Source: Clostridiaceae bacterium | Lineage (GTDB): Bacteria > Bacillota > Clostridia > Peptostreptococcales > Natronincolaceae | NCBI GenBank assembly: GCA_018432235.1 | Contig: JAHDLO010000003.1 | Span: 1-64,000 of the forward strand | Length of the DNA stretch: 64,000 nucleotides | Direction: 5' to 3' | Part shown: positions 26,961 to 36,246 of the stretch, one piece after another | Layout of the letters: every line of letters begins with the position of its first letter | Numbering within the stretch: the first letter of the stretch is position 1 | Position numbers and translations under genes: made by a program | Notes under the pieces: generated by a model | Seen by the model: only the letters and a program-made list of their open reading frames with translations | Told to the model about the DNA's origin: nothing | Database searches by the model: none

Positions 26961-27596
26961 GTGAAGAAAATTATGCCGGGCATGGTTATTTGTCTGCTGA
27001 TTTTTTCACTGATGGCCTGTAGCCAGCCTACAGATCAGGAGCTGTATTATGAGGTACAAAGGAAGCTAGGACAGCTGGAGAGCTACAGCTGTAAGGCAAT
27101 AATATATGTCAATAGCGATAACACTGAAAATAAGTACGTTTTCCTGCAATCATTTAAGATACCCAGCAGCTATCGTTTGGAGGTAATCTCTCCTGAAGGG
27201 TTGGCGGGAAATTTAACCATATCCAATGGAAAAAAGGCTTGGATGCAGCATCCTGCCATAAACCAAACCTGGCGCATGGATAGCTTTGAGCAATCCCAGG
27301 AGCAAATGATTTTTATAGGCTACTTTATGCAAAATCTCTTCAATACTGAGACTTCTGTCATTTCAAGACAAAGGCTTGAAGGAAAAAGCTATATTATAAT
27401 TGAAACACCAATTCCAGGTGGAAATCGGTATTTTGATAGACAGCAGCTATGGGTGGATACGGATGCGCTTGAGCCCTATCAAATGCATATCATTGACCAA
27501 CGGGGAATTGTCCGCTTTAGGGTATATTATGAGGATTTTAAGTATAACCCCCAGCTGGAGGATGAAATGTTTTATCTAAAATCAGCAGATGAATAG
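26961..27596 (+). CDS. GerS-like germination lipoprotein (LolA-type fold)
   Basis: The 211-residue product starts with a lipoprotein signal (residues 1-19) and a lipobox LMAC with Cys20. The mature part resembles the LolA/LolB-like beta fold (ESYSCKAIIYV, FLQSFKIPSSYRLEVISPEGL, DRQQLWVDTDALEPYQMHIID). In Clostridioides difficile the germination lipoprotein GerS, partner of the cortex amidase CwlD, is coded right next to an alanine racemase gene. The same fold type and position here (alr starts 34 bases downstream) support a GerS-like role in spore cortex handling. Identity with GerS rests on synteny and general appearance, not on an alignment. The start is GTG with AGGGAGG. Confidence 0.65.
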   Translation: MKKIMPGMVICLLIFSLMACSQPTDQELYYEVQRKLGQLESYSCKAIIYVNSDNTENKYVFLQSFKIPSSYRLEVISPEGLAGNLTISNGKKAWMQHPAINQTWRMDSFEQSQEQMIFIGYFMQNLFNTETSVISRQRLEGKSYIIIETPIPGGNRYFDRQQLWVDTDALEPYQMHIIDQRGIVRFRVYYEDFKYNPQLEDEMFYLKSADE

Positions 27597-27629
27597 AAGG
27601 GCATAAACAAGGGGTAAAGGGGATGGCAT

Positions 27630-28805
27630 ATGATTAGCAGAGCTGATATAAGGCCTGTATGGGCTGAAATTAATCTGGATTATCTTAAACACAATATACA
27701 GGAGGTTAGAAGGGTTGTAAAAAAAGGAACACAGGTGGCGGCTGTTATAAAGGCCGACGGCTATGGTCATGGGGCATCGGTAATTGCCAAGACCCTACTG
27801 GAGAATGGGGCCGACAGAATAGCCGTAGCCACACTGACCGAGGCGGTGGAGCTAAGAAATAAAGGCTATAGAGAAATCCCTCTTATGGTTCTGGGATATA
27901 CACCGGAGGAGCAGGCACAGCAGGTGTTGGAGAAGAATATTATACAGACCATATATTCAATCCAGCAGGCTGAGGCCTTTTCCAGGATCGCTGAGGCGGG
28001 AAAGGGAAGGATCAAGGTTCATCTTAAGCTAGATACTGGAATGTCCAGACTTGGGTTTGCCGTCAACGCAGGAACGATTGATGAAATAAAGCGGATTATT
28101 GAGTTGCCTGGCTTAATAGTAGAGGGGATTTTCACCCATTTTGCTATGGCCGATGAAACGAATAAAGCCTTTACGTATAAGCAATTCGAGGAATTTATGT
28201 ATGTTGTTAATGAGGTAGAGAAGGCGGGCTACAAAATACCAATCAAGCATGTCTCCAATAGTGCGGCAATCATTGACCTACCGGAAATGAATCTGGACAT
28301 GGTAAGAGCGGGAATAATGCTCTATGGGTTATATCCATCGGAGGAGGTCAGCCATGAGGCTGTTCAGCTGAAGCAGGTTATGGCGTTAAAGGCCAGAGTA
28401 TCTCATGTAAAGCAGCTGCCTGCCGGCAGCGGCATAAGCTATGGGCTGAGGTACAGGACTCAGGGAGAAAGTCAAATAATTACTTTGCCAGTTGGCTATG
28501 CCGACGGCTTCACACGAATGCTTACCGATAAGGCGGAGGTGATGGTTAAGGGTCAAAGGATTCCTATAGTGGGTAGGATTTGCATGGATCAGTGTATGGC
28601 TGATGCAACCGGTCTGGAGGTGAAGAGAGGGGATGAGGTAACCCTCTTCAGCAGCAGTCCCGATTCAGAAATTACGGTAGACGATATAGCCAAAAAGCTG
28701 AATACAATAAACTACGAAATTGTGTGTATGGTGGGGAGAAGGGTGCCAAGAGTATATTTGGAAAATAATACGCTTTTACACGTAAGAGATTCTTTGTTAG
28801 AATAA
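27630..28805 (+). CDS. alr: Alanine racemase
   Basis: Alr makes D-alanine for peptidoglycan with pyridoxal phosphate. The 391-residue protein has the PLP-lysine motif AVIKADGYGHGA near residue 40, the TIM-barrel strands, and the C-terminal part with the catalytic Tyr region (SYGLRY) and RICMDQCMAD. It lies directly behind the GerS-like lipoprotein gene. In C. difficile the equivalent alr is sporulation-linked and affects germinant use, so a spore role is possible. Length and motifs are normal. Confidence 0.95.
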   Translation: MISRADIRPVWAEINLDYLKHNIQEVRRVVKKGTQVAAVIKADGYGHGASVIAKTLLENGADRIAVATLTEAVELRNKGYREIPLMVLGYTPEEQAQQVLEKNIIQTIYSIQQAEAFSRIAEAGKGRIKVHLKLDTGMSRLGFAVNAGTIDEIKRIIELPGLIVEGIFTHFAMADETNKAFTYKQFEEFMYVVNEVEKAGYKIPIKHVSNSAAIIDLPEMNLDMVRAGIMLYGLYPSEEVSHEAVQLKQVMALKARVSHVKQLPAGSGISYGLRYRTQGESQIITLPVGYADGFTRMLTDKAEVMVKGQRIPIVGRICMDQCMADATGLEVKRGDEVTLFSSSPDSEITVDDIAKKLNTINYEIVCMVGRRVPRVYLENNTLLHVRDSLLE

Positions 28806-28943
28806 TGTAATGAAGACGATTTTTATAATGGCAATATGTGTGCAGATTATTACACTAAAGAATAAATGCTGCTGCCATGGTTGGAGATTTAAGCATCTTT
28901 AAATATAAAGAATTAGTTTTTATGGTATAATTTAGTGGTCATA

Positions 28944-28972
28944 TTGACACACTTAGAATGAATAAATATAAT
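28944..28972 (+). promoter_or_regulatory. Consensus promoter for mazEF
   Basis: TTGACA (28944-28949) and TATAAT (28967-28972) are separated by 17 bases, a perfect sigma-A promoter about 60 bases before the antitoxin start. A second TATAAT lies at 28926. Confidence 0.8.
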
Positions 28973-29030
28973 TATGAATAATAAAAAAAGCAGGATTAAA
29001 TTTTTTCCTTGTAAATTTAGGAGGTGCAAA

Positions 29031-29306
29031 ATGGCGGACTCTAAGAGAATAATGATCAGCCTTCCCGATAGTCTATTGAAAGAAATTGACAGCATTGTAA
29101 TGACAGAGAATACGAATCGAAGTGAATTTATTCGAAATGCGATGAAGCTGTATATTCGTGAAAAGAGCAAGCTGGAAATAAGAGAAAGCATGAAAAAGGG
29201 CTATCAGGAAATGGCATCCATCAATCTGTCGCTGGCTGAGCTTGGTTTAAGTCTAGATTTATCCTCCTTAGAAAATTATGAGGTAAAAATGGCGGAGTGT
29301 GAATAA
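29031..29306 (+). CDS. ndoAI: Ribbon-helix-helix antitoxin (EndoAI/MazE type)
   Basis: The 91-residue antitoxin binds DNA through an N-terminal ribbon-helix-helix ([18 protein letters not shown], then [16 protein letters not shown]). It should wrap the toxin through its C-terminal acidic tail ([19 protein letters not shown]). ATG 29031 follows TTAGGAGGTG at the right distance; the longer frame from 28974 adds only Lys-rich sequence read from AT-rich DNA. In Bacillus the same pair follows alr, exactly as here. The stop overlaps the toxin frame. Confidence 0.9.
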   Translation: MADSKRIMISLPDSLLKEIDSIVMTENTNRSEFIRNAMKLYIREKSKLEIRESMKKGYQEMASINLSLAELGLSLDLSSLENYEVKMAECE

Positions 29307-29307
29307 A

Positions 29308-29658
29308 GTGAATGTTAAAAGAGGAGATATATACTACGCAGATTTAAGCCCTGTGATAGGTTCCGAACAGGGTGGAGTGCGCCCTGTTTTAGTGGTACAG
29401 AACGATATAGGAAATCGCTATAGCCCAACGGTGATTATTGCTGCTATAACATCTCAAATTAATAAGGCTAAGCTGCCCACTCATATAGAAATCATTGCCT
29501 CGGAATATGGGCTGCCAAAGGATTCAGTAATATTGCTGGAGCAGATACGGACGGTGGATAAGAGACGCCTAGAGGAAAAAATAGGTCATTTAGATGAAGA
29601 CATGATGGGCAAGGTCAATGATGCCCTTCTAATAAGCCTTGGACTGATAGATTTTTAA
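29308..29658 (+). CDS. ndoA: mRNA interferase toxin (EndoA/MazF type)
   Basis: EndoA cuts single-stranded mRNA at a short U-rich motif and is neutralised by the preceding antitoxin. The 116-residue protein has the family pattern [39 protein letters not shown] and [17 protein letters not shown], with the catalytic Arg and Thr positions conserved. I chose GTG 29308, 2 bases after the antitoxin stop; GTG 29299 would overlap it. The pair seems intact. Confidence 0.93.
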   Translation: MNVKRGDIYYADLSPVIGSEQGGVRPVLVVQNDIGNRYSPTVIIAAITSQINKAKLPTHIEIIASEYGLPKDSVILLEQIRTVDKRRLEEKIGHLDEDMMGKVNDALLISLGLIDF

Positions 29659-29660
29659 GA

Positions 29661-29694
29661 GACTTAAGATAAACAATTCTTAGGTCTTTTAATC
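29661..29694 (+). terminator. Terminator after ndoA
   Basis: AGACTTAAG pairs with CTTAGGTCT (one G-U pair), followed by TTTTAATCTTTTT. Confidence 0.75.
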
Positions 29695-29726
29695 TTTTTG
29701 TAATATAATGGGATATAATATTTAGT

Positions 29727-29754
29727 TTGAAAGGCACCAGCTTTATAGTATAAT
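29727..29754 (+). promoter_or_regulatory. Promoter of the 29789 gene
   Basis: TTGAAA (29727-29732), a 16-base gap, then TATAAT (29749-29754), 35 bases before the start codon. Confidence 0.7.
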
Positions 29755-29788
29755 AGTTATGAATTGCAAATGTAAAGGGGGCTGACAA

Positions 29789-30271
29789 ATGCAGGGAAAG
29801 AAAAAAATAACCGTTACCACTCTAATCGTTTTAGTAAGCATGCTTATTGTTGGACAAGTAGTTTATGCCATTAACAAGGAACCGGGAACAAATGATGATC
29901 CGCTTGTAACCCTATCCTTTGTGGAACAGAGAATAGAACAATTGAAGTTTTATATAGATGAAAAGCTGGCAGCCATAACTCCCTCTAACGGAGGCGGAGG
30001 TGGGGACAATCAGCTGGTGGTGGTTGAACTGAAGCCCGGACAAAAACTAATCGCAGGGCAGGGGACAGAAATCATCCTACGAGGCGGCAAGGCACTTGTT
30101 ATAGATAACCCTCAGGGGGGCTTAGCAAATGTAACCGCCGCAAGAGACCTACGAATGAATGAAGTGGTGCCGCCTAATCATCTATTGATTGTTCCTCGGG
30201 ACGACGGTAGAGGCGTAAAGGCGGAGAATGACGTTGTTCTAATAGTAAGGGGTTCCTATAGAGTGGAATAA
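29789..30271 (+). CDS. Conserved exported/membrane-anchored protein, function unknown
   Basis: The protein has 160 residues. An N-terminal hydrophobic segment (TTLIVLVSMLIVGQVVYA, about 8-26) acts as a signal or anchor. It is followed by GTNDDPLVTLSFVEQRIEQLKFYID, a Gly-rich linker, and a compact domain with ELKPGQKLIAGQGTEIILRGGKALVI and VVPPNHLLIVPRDDGRGVKA. I recall similar unnamed proteins in many Clostridia, but no function. It has its own promoter and terminator. The even charge and clear domain suggest a real and conserved gene. Confidence 0.75.
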   Translation: MQGKKKITVTTLIVLVSMLIVGQVVYAINKEPGTNDDPLVTLSFVEQRIEQLKFYIDEKLAAITPSNGGGGGDNQLVVVELKPGQKLIAGQGTEIILRGGKALVIDNPQGGLANVTAARDLRMNEVVPPNHLLIVPRDDGRGVKAENDVVLIVRGSYRVE

Positions 30272-30284
30272 TAGCAGAAATTTA

Positions 30285-30324
30285 AAATAGACTTCCTTGC
30301 ACATATCCTTGGAAGTCTTATTTA
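30285..30324 (+). terminator. Terminator after the 29789 gene
   Basis: AGACTTCC and GGAAGTCT pair around a 14-base loop; AAT/ATT pairing extends the stem and T-rich sequence follows. Confidence 0.65.
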
Positions 30325-30399
30325 TTGAGTATTGAGAAAAAATTTTCTAATATTGGATAAACTAAGAAATAGGATGCTTTAGTTTAATCAAAAGATGGC

Positions 30400-30428
30400 T
30401 TTACAGGTGTAGATATAAATAATATTAT
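30400..30428 (+). promoter_or_regulatory. Possible promoter of the wall-polymer operon
   Basis: TTTACA (30400-30405) and TATTAT (30423-30428) are separated by 17 bases, 46 bases before the start of the DUF5693-like gene. Confidence 0.5.
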
Positions 30429-30473
30429 TATAAGTGCAGTTGTTAATTATTACTATTATAAGGGTGTGGCTAA

Positions 30474-32639
30474 ATGATAAAGAATAATAGAGTGTTACTA
30501 ATAATACTGGCCTTGGGAATTTTGATGGCAGGAGTCATGGCAGGACAAAGATCTCTAGCAGAGGCAAACAACAAGACTGTGGACTTTGTATTGGAGTATA
30601 GAGAGTTTGAGGAGATGGCCAAGCAGTCGGATAAGGAGCTGTCCTGGTGGCTTCAGGAGCTTAAGGCTTTGGGTGTCAGGCATGTGGCAATACAGGAGGA
30701 AAATCTCTATTCGCTTCAAAGAGATGGTGAGTCCGTAAAAATTGAAATGGGCAGAAATATGATGAATGAAGTGAACTGGAGAAAGGAATATCCAGAGCAA
30801 TTGGTAAGTCATATTGAAGTCAATGGCATTGGTGACTATGATGTTGTAGCAGTTACCAGTTCTCCCGAAACCTTTGATTTCATATCAAAGGGATTGACTA
30901 GCAGATATCCTCAGGACCGCTTTGAATTGCTAGAGGGAGATGAGATTTCTGCTGTGATTATTCATGGCACAGTTAACGATGCATTATTTTCACAGGCAAT
31001 AAATTCAGTGGATGAAGACGGAAAGGTCTTTAGAGCTGAAACGAGACTGCAATCCTCTAAGCTGACAAGGCTAAGTTTAGGCATTGACCCCGACAAGGTT
31101 AAACTCATAAAGGATGCAGGTCTGAAGGTTATGCCGCGACCATATAACTATCAGGGCTGGATAGATGAACAGTTCCTTCAGACAACCCTTCAGCAATACG
31201 AAGCCTATGATATTGTACCTGAGGTTTTCATCTTTGATGGGGACAGGGTTCTGGGTTATCCGGAGCTGATCGGTGAAACAGTGGACTATATGAGGGACAA
31301 TAATATCAAGCTGGGTATGATTGAAGATTCCGTTCAAAGAGAGCATCTTAAGCAAACGGGCTTAATTGAGCTGGCGGAATATCTGGACTATAATGCAGTA
31401 AGGATTTTTTCAGTTTGGGAATTTATTCAGGAAAGATTTAAATACTATGGCTATGAGGGTGCTGAGGAAATAGAAAACACCTTGTATAGAGCTGTAACAG
31501 AAAGAAATATCAGATTAGTATATTTTAAACCCTTTAAGTGGAACAAAACCGCGTATGTTACAGATATTTTGGAATACCAAAAGATGTTTCAACGCTTTGA
31601 AGGCAGAATCGCAGAGCATGGTATGGCCCTTGGTGCCTCAAGTACCCTTGCCCCCAACAGAATAAGAGTACGTTATATGCTGCTGATGGCCTATGGTCTC
31701 GTAGCAGCAGGTCTATTGCTGTTAAAAGTCTTTATAAGGCTGAATAAAAAGCACGAGATGATCTTGTTGGCTTTAGGCATAATAGGCGTAACAGGCGCTT
31801 TATTTGTAATGCCTTCATTAGCGCAAAAGGTATTGGCTTTGGCAGCAGGCATTATATTTGCCTCCTTGGGTATAGTGTATTACTTTAGCAGAAGTAAACA
31901 CTATGTAGATAATACCAGAGTAAATATGTCATTAACAAGAAAAATACTATTAGCAACCAAGGACATGATGATTTCGTTGCTTATCGCAGGCATTGGGGCA
32001 TTGTTTATTGCATCAATTCTTTCTGATATCAGATATCTTTTAGAAATAGACATCTTTAGAGGCGTTAAGCTCAGTCAACTGGTGCCAATGGTAAGCTATG
32101 TATTGATATATTTGGCCTATTTCGGATATGACAGACGAGATGCCAGTAAAGAACCGGAGCTGAGACTGGCGGAAGTAAAAAAACTTTTAGTAGAAAATAT
32201 CAAACTGATTCATGTCATTATCGGATCTGTCATCGTTGTGGCAGGCGTCATATATATTTCCAGAACAGGACATGAAACCAATATTCAGCCATCAAGTCTG
32301 GAAATTATGCTTAGAAATCTTTTGGAGGAAAGACTAATGGCGAGACCTAGGAACAAGGAATTCTTAATCGGTTTCCCAGCGCTTATAATAGGCTTCTATT
32401 TTGCTCAAAAAGGCTTCAAGCAGTTGGTTTTCATCACTGGTCTTGCAGCAACCGTTGGTTTGGCTTCTATGATCAATACCTTTAGTCATTTGAGAACTCC
32501 CCTCTACCTATCTATCATTCGGTCTGTGTATGCAGCAGGTATAGGTCTTGTAATTGGTGTTATAGGAATTGTAGCTTTAGATGCACTTTTCAATTTAGTT
32601 AATAAATATAGAAGCAAATGTAGAATTCCTAATGAGTAG
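30474..32639 (+). CDS. DUF5693-like multi-pass membrane protein
   Basis: This 721-residue protein has an N-terminal signal/anchor helix (residues about 6-27), an extracytoplasmic domain to about residue 390 (VDFVLEYREFEEMAKQ, KLGMIEDSVQREHLKQTGL), and about nine or ten membrane helices to the end. I recall this arrangement as the DUF5693 family, usually found before csaB in Clostridia, as here. It is probably part of cell-wall polymer assembly or export, but no activity is known. It leads a run of genes (csaB, tagA and perhaps YitT) with gaps of 2-60 bases. Confidence 0.75.
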   Translation: MIKNNRVLLIILALGILMAGVMAGQRSLAEANNKTVDFVLEYREFEEMAKQSDKELSWWLQELKALGVRHVAIQEENLYSLQRDGESVKIEMGRNMMNEVNWRKEYPEQLVSHIEVNGIGDYDVVAVTSSPETFDFISKGLTSRYPQDRFELLEGDEISAVIIHGTVNDALFSQAINSVDEDGKVFRAETRLQSSKLTRLSLGIDPDKVKLIKDAGLKVMPRPYNYQGWIDEQFLQTTLQQYEAYDIVPEVFIFDGDRVLGYPELIGETVDYMRDNNIKLGMIEDSVQREHLKQTGLIELAEYLDYNAVRIFSVWEFIQERFKYYGYEGAEEIENTLYRAVTERNIRLVYFKPFKWNKTAYVTDILEYQKMFQRFEGRIAEHGMALGASSTLAPNRIRVRYMLLMAYGLVAAGLLLLKVFIRLNKKHEMILLALGIIGVTGALFVMPSLAQKVLALAAGIIFASLGIVYYFSRSKHYVDNTRVNMSLTRKILLATKDMMISLLIAGIGALFIASILSDIRYLLEIDIFRGVKLSQLVPMVSYVLIYLAYFGYDRRDASKEPELRLAEVKKLLVENIKLIHVIIGSVIVVAGVIYISRTGHETNIQPSSLEIMLRNLLEERLMARPRNKEFLIGFPALIIGFYFAQKGFKQLVFITGLAATVGLASMINTFSHLRTPLYLSIIRSVYAAGIGLVIGVIGIVALDALFNLVNKYRSKCRIPNE

Positions 32640-32692
32640 CTTTGTCAGGCTCATTCAAGGGAATGATGACTCTGGGAGAGAGGAAGAGATTT

Positions 32693-33790
32693 ATGAAAAA
32701 TATTTTCATATTTGGGTATTATGGCTTTAGAAATACCGGAGACGAAGCCATACTTCAAACAATTGTGCAGCAGATAAGAAGTGTTATACCCAATGCAGAC
32801 ATAACAGCATTAACCTATAAGGCAAAGGAAACCTCAGAAAGGTTTGGCATAAGGGCCATCAGTAGAAATGATTTTAGAGAGCTGATTAAGGTTATTCGCA
32901 GCTCTGATGCAGTAATCAGCGGCGGCGGGTCAATTTTACAGGATGCCACCAGCAGCAGATCGCTCTTATATTATCTGGCTATTATATATTTGGCTAAAAA
33001 ATTCGGAAAAAAGGTTATGTTTTATGGCAATGGCTTTGGGCCAATAACAAACACCCTGAATAAAAGGCTGGCTAAGGGTATTATCAACGGGGTGGATGCC
33101 ATCACCGTTAGAGATCATTACTCCAAGGAGTTTATGCAGTCTCTGGGTATTAAAAAGAACATAACCGTTACAGCAGATGTTGTATTCTCTATGGAGGGGT
33201 CTTCAGAGCAGCAGGTTGATGCCCTTATAGAAAAGGAGGGACTTGATCTTCAGAAGCCCATCATAGGCATATCCATTAGAAGATGGAAGGGTCAGGAGGG
33301 TTACAAGGGCATCATGGCCAAGACAGCAGACTACCTGGTAAAGAGAGGCTTTCAGGTGCTTTTTATACCTATGCAATACCCCGACGATTATGCCATTTCA
33401 AAGGATATTATTGCAATGATGGAGACAAATGCAGCTGTCATTGAGGAGCAATATAGTCCACAGCAGATACTAGGCCTTATCGAAAAGCTGCATCTATTGA
33501 TAGGCATGAGGCTGCATTCACTGGTCTTTGCAGCAATTGCAAATGTACCAATGATAGGCATTGAATATGAGGATAAAATAAAGAGCTTTTTGAAGCTGGT
33601 AAATCAGAAAAGCGGCGGCAAAGCAGAGGGCCTGGATATGATACATCTATGGACCATGATAGATGAGGTGCTTCAAAACAGGGCGAAATATCAAAGAGAG
33701 CTGACAGAGGTAAGTAAAAGCATGGTGAATAAATCCAAAAGGAATGTTGAGATATTTAAGGAATTTGTTGAAGAGGGTGGCGTACATTGA
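32693..33790 (+). CDS. csaB: Polysaccharide pyruvyl transferase CsaB
   Basis: CsaB adds pyruvate ketals to secondary cell-wall polysaccharide, the anchor for S-layer-homology proteins. The 365 residues show the family start MKNIFIFGYYGFRNTGDEA, the middle ISGGGSILQD and VMFYGNGFGP, and the C-terminal LLIGMRLHSLVFAAIANVPMIGIEYEDK. I chose ATG 32693 with GAGAGGAAG; an upstream extension to 32642 is unlikely. It overlaps tagA by 4 bases. SLH-type proteins would be expected elsewhere in the genome. Confidence 0.92.
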   Translation: MKNIFIFGYYGFRNTGDEAILQTIVQQIRSVIPNADITALTYKAKETSERFGIRAISRNDFRELIKVIRSSDAVISGGGSILQDATSSRSLLYYLAIIYLAKKFGKKVMFYGNGFGPITNTLNKRLAKGIINGVDAITVRDHYSKEFMQSLGIKKNITVTADVVFSMEGSSEQQVDALIEKEGLDLQKPIIGISIRRWKGQEGYKGIMAKTADYLVKRGFQVLFIPMQYPDDYAISKDIIAMMETNAAVIEEQYSPQQILGLIEKLHLLIGMRLHSLVFAAIANVPMIGIEYEDKIKSFLKLVNQKSGGKAEGLDMIHLWTMIDEVLQNRAKYQRELTEVSKSMVNKSKRNVEIFKEFVEEGGVH

Positions 33791-34506
33791 AAAAAATAAG
33801 TGTTATGAGGGTACCCTTCGACGCTATTACAAATGATGGCGCCTTTAATAAAGCTAAGGGCTTTTTACAGCAGGAGGGCTTGAAAAAAATCTATACTCCT
33901 AATCCTGAAATCGTCATGCTGGCACAGGATAACCCGAAGCTGATGGCGGCTTTGGAGGCTGCTGATTTGGTTATAGCCGATGGCATAGGGATAGTGGTTG
34001 CTTCAAAGCTAAAGGGACTGGGTATAAATGAAAGGGTTACCGGAATAGATTTAATGGATAGCATATTGAGCTATTGTGGGGAGACAGGTAAATCCTTCTT
34101 CATTTTAGGCGGCAAGCCGGAGGTTGCACCATTGGCCTGTAAGCGGATTGAAGCACAGCATAGGGGTATAGAAATAGCTGGGTTTCATCACGGCTATTTT
34201 TCAGAGGCCGATGAGGAGGCTATTTTAGAGGAAATTAACAGCTCAGGGGCAGATGCTTTATTCGTGTGTCTTGGTTCTCCCAAACAGGAGCTTTGGATAG
34301 ATAAGTATAAGGATAGGCTAAAATGCAAGATCGCCATGGGTGTCGGCGGCGCGGTTGACATTTATGCTGGCACATTAAAACGAGCACCGGTATTCTATCA
34401 GAAAATCGGCATGGAGTGGTTTTATCGCCTGACTCAGGAGCCGAAGCGATTTAAAAGAATGCTGGTGTTGCCTAAGTTCTTAGTGCATTTTATTTTTAAG
34501 GGCTAG
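33787..34506 (+). CDS. tagA: N-acetylmannosaminyltransferase, TagA/WecG family
   Basis: This 239-residue glycosyltransferase adds N-acetylmannosamine to undecaprenyl-diphospho-GlcNAc in teichoic acid or similar wall polymers. Family motifs include TPNPEIVMLAQDNP, VIADGIGIVVASKL, RVTGIDLMDSIL, LFVCLGSPKQELWI and MGVGGAVDIYAGTLKRAP. It starts with TTG inside the csaB stop (TTGA), so translation is coupled. With csaB it suggests a pyruvylated secondary wall polymer. Confidence 0.92.
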   Translation: MKKISVMRVPFDAITNDGAFNKAKGFLQQEGLKKIYTPNPEIVMLAQDNPKLMAALEAADLVIADGIGIVVASKLKGLGINERVTGIDLMDSILSYCGETGKSFFILGGKPEVAPLACKRIEAQHRGIEIAGFHHGYFSEADEEAILEEINSSGADALFVCLGSPKQELWIDKYKDRLKCKIAMGVGGAVDIYAGTLKRAPVFYQKIGMEWFYRLTQEPKRFKRMLVLPKFLVHFIFKG

Positions 34507-34544
34507 TATACTGATAAAAAAGGGGACATTGTGGAGGTAGCAGT

Positions 34545-35405
34545 ATGAGTAAGGGTAAGCAAAAGTTTTTTGAATATCTTTGGATAACCTTGGGCTGTGG
34601 TTTGATGGCCTTCAGCCTGTATTTTTTTCTCGAGCCTAATACCATTGCTCCCGGCGGCGTAACGGGTTTGGCTATAATTGTACAAAAGCTAACGGGAATA
34701 CCGATAGATATTACAAACCTTGCTATTAACATTCCCCTCTTCATAACGGGAATTTTGGTGCTGGGTAGAGTATTTGGAGTAAAGACCGCCTATGCAACGC
34801 TGGTGCTTTCAGCCTTTATTCGTTTGTTTATTATTTTTTTTGGCGACGGCGTAGCGGTAACTGGAGACATCCTATTGGCTGCCATATATGGCGGTGTTAT
34901 AATGGGATTGGGATTGGGCTTTGTTTTTAGATATGGCGGCACCACCGGTGGTACAGATTTAGCAGGGGCCATTCTTAATAAATACTTCCCCAATATCAGC
35001 ACATCAAAGCTGATGATGGGGCTGGACCTGGTGATCGTGGCATTGGCGGGATTGGTTGAGAGAAAGGTGGAAACCTCGCTATATTCGGTGATTACATTAT
35101 ACATATTAGTTAAGCTGGCGGATTTTATCGTTGAAGGTCTGGGCTATGGTAAGGCCTTTTATATTATTTCTGCTAAATCAGAGGAGATTGGCAGGCATAT
35201 ATTGAATGAAATAGGCAGGGGAGTTACCGTTCTGGAGGGAAGGGGACTCTATACCGGCAGTAGGCGTGATGTTCTGCTATGTGTGGTAAATCGCGTGCAG
35301 GTGGCAAAGCTGAAGGAGCTGGTGTATAACGTTGATAAAAAAGCCTTCATCATGGTGACAACCGTCCATGAGGTTTTAGGTGAGGGCTTTAAGGAAATAA
35401 AATAA
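34545..35405 (+). CDS. YitT family membrane protein
   Basis: The 286-residue protein has five or so N-terminal membrane helices (ITLGCGLMAFSLYFFLEPN, the GGVTGLAIIVQKLTG re-entrant-like stretch, GLGLGFVFRYGGTTGGTDL) and a C-terminal cytoplasmic DUF2179 domain of about 90 residues (FYIISAKSEEIGRHILNEIGRGVTVLEGRGLYTG). This is the YitT/YxkD pattern; the transported molecule is unknown. GTGGAGGTAG precedes the ATG. It lies between tagA and the transketolase genes. Confidence 0.9.
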   Translation: MSKGKQKFFEYLWITLGCGLMAFSLYFFLEPNTIAPGGVTGLAIIVQKLTGIPIDITNLAINIPLFITGILVLGRVFGVKTAYATLVLSAFIRLFIIFFGDGVAVTGDILLAAIYGGVIMGLGLGFVFRYGGTTGGTDLAGAILNKYFPNISTSKLMMGLDLVIVALAGLVERKVETSLYSVITLYILVKLADFIVEGLGYGKAFYIISAKSEEIGRHILNEIGRGVTVLEGRGLYTGSRRDVLLCVVNRVQVAKLKELVYNVDKKAFIMVTTVHEVLGEGFKEIK

Positions 35406-35424
35406 ATTCTAGGAGGAATAAGCT

Positions 35425-36246
35425 ATGGTAGATTATAAGGCTTTACAGGATATCGCTACAACCATCCGTAGAGATATTATTGAGATGCTACATGCTGCAG
35501 GTTCAGGTCATCCAGGCGGGTCCTTGTCGGCTGCAGACATATTGACGGTGCTTTATTTCCACGAAATGAAGATAGACCCCCAAAATCCAAAATGGGAGGA
35601 TCGGGACCGATTTGTACTATCCAAGGGTCATGCTGCTCCAGTGTTATATGCAGCATTGGCAGAAAAGGGCTTCTTTCCAAAGGCGGAACTTGGCAAGCTT
35701 AGAAAGGTTGATGCAATGCTTCAGGGGCATCCTGATATGAAGGGAACTCCCGGGGTAGAAATGTCCACTGGTTCTCTTGGACAGGGCTTCTCAGCTTCGC
35801 TGGGTATGGCACTTGCTGCAAAGCTAGACCACAAGGCATCAAGGGTGTATACCCTTCTAGGTGATGGAGAATTGCAGGAGGGCTTGGTATGGGAGGCTGC
35901 TATGGCGGCGGCTCACTTCAAGCTGGATAATTTAACAGCCTTTATCGACTTAAATGGTTTACAAATTGACGGACCTAATGAGGTGGTTATGGGGGTTGCT
36001 CCTGTAGCAGACAAATTCAGAGCCTTCGGTTGGCATGTTGTTGAAATCGATGGACATAAGCTGGAGGAAATCGTAGCGGCAATAGAAAAGGCAAAGGAAA
36101 CAAAGCTTAAGCCGACACTAATTCTGGCCCATACAGTAAAGGGCAAGGGCGTATCCTTCATGGAGAATGCAGTGGGCTGGCATGGCAATGCGCCAAAGAA
36201 GGAAGATGCAGATAAGGCATTAGCTGAGCTGGGAGGTGCAAGATAA
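35425..36246 (+). CDS. Transketolase, N-terminal subunit
   Basis: Transketolase is split here into two genes. The N-terminal half (273 residues) holds the thiamine-diphosphate-binding part: [14 protein letters not shown], the His in [13 protein letters not shown], the metal/ThDP motif [24 protein letters not shown], and [12 protein letters not shown]. It works with the next gene product in the pentose phosphate pathway. The stop and the partner's start overlap in TAATG, so the subunits are made together. The split form is usual in Clostridia and archaea. Confidence 0.93.
   Translation: MVDYKALQDIATTIRRDIIEMLHAAGSGHPGGSLSAADILTVLYFHEMKIDPQNPKWEDRDRFVLSKGHAAPVLYAALAEKGFFPKAELGKLRKVDAMLQGHPDMKGTPGVEMSTGSLGQGFSASLGMALAAKLDHKASRVYTLLGDGELQEGLVWEAAMAAAHFKLDNLTAFIDLNGLQIDGPNEVVMGVAPVADKFRAFGWHVVEIDGHKLEEIVAAIEKAKETKLKPTLILAHTVKGKGVSFMENAVGWHGNAPKKEDADKALAELGGAR

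Noticed and set aside
28974..29030. Longer N-terminus of the antitoxin
   Set aside because: The extra residues come from AT-rich promoter DNA, and the strong AGGAGG site points to ATG 29031.
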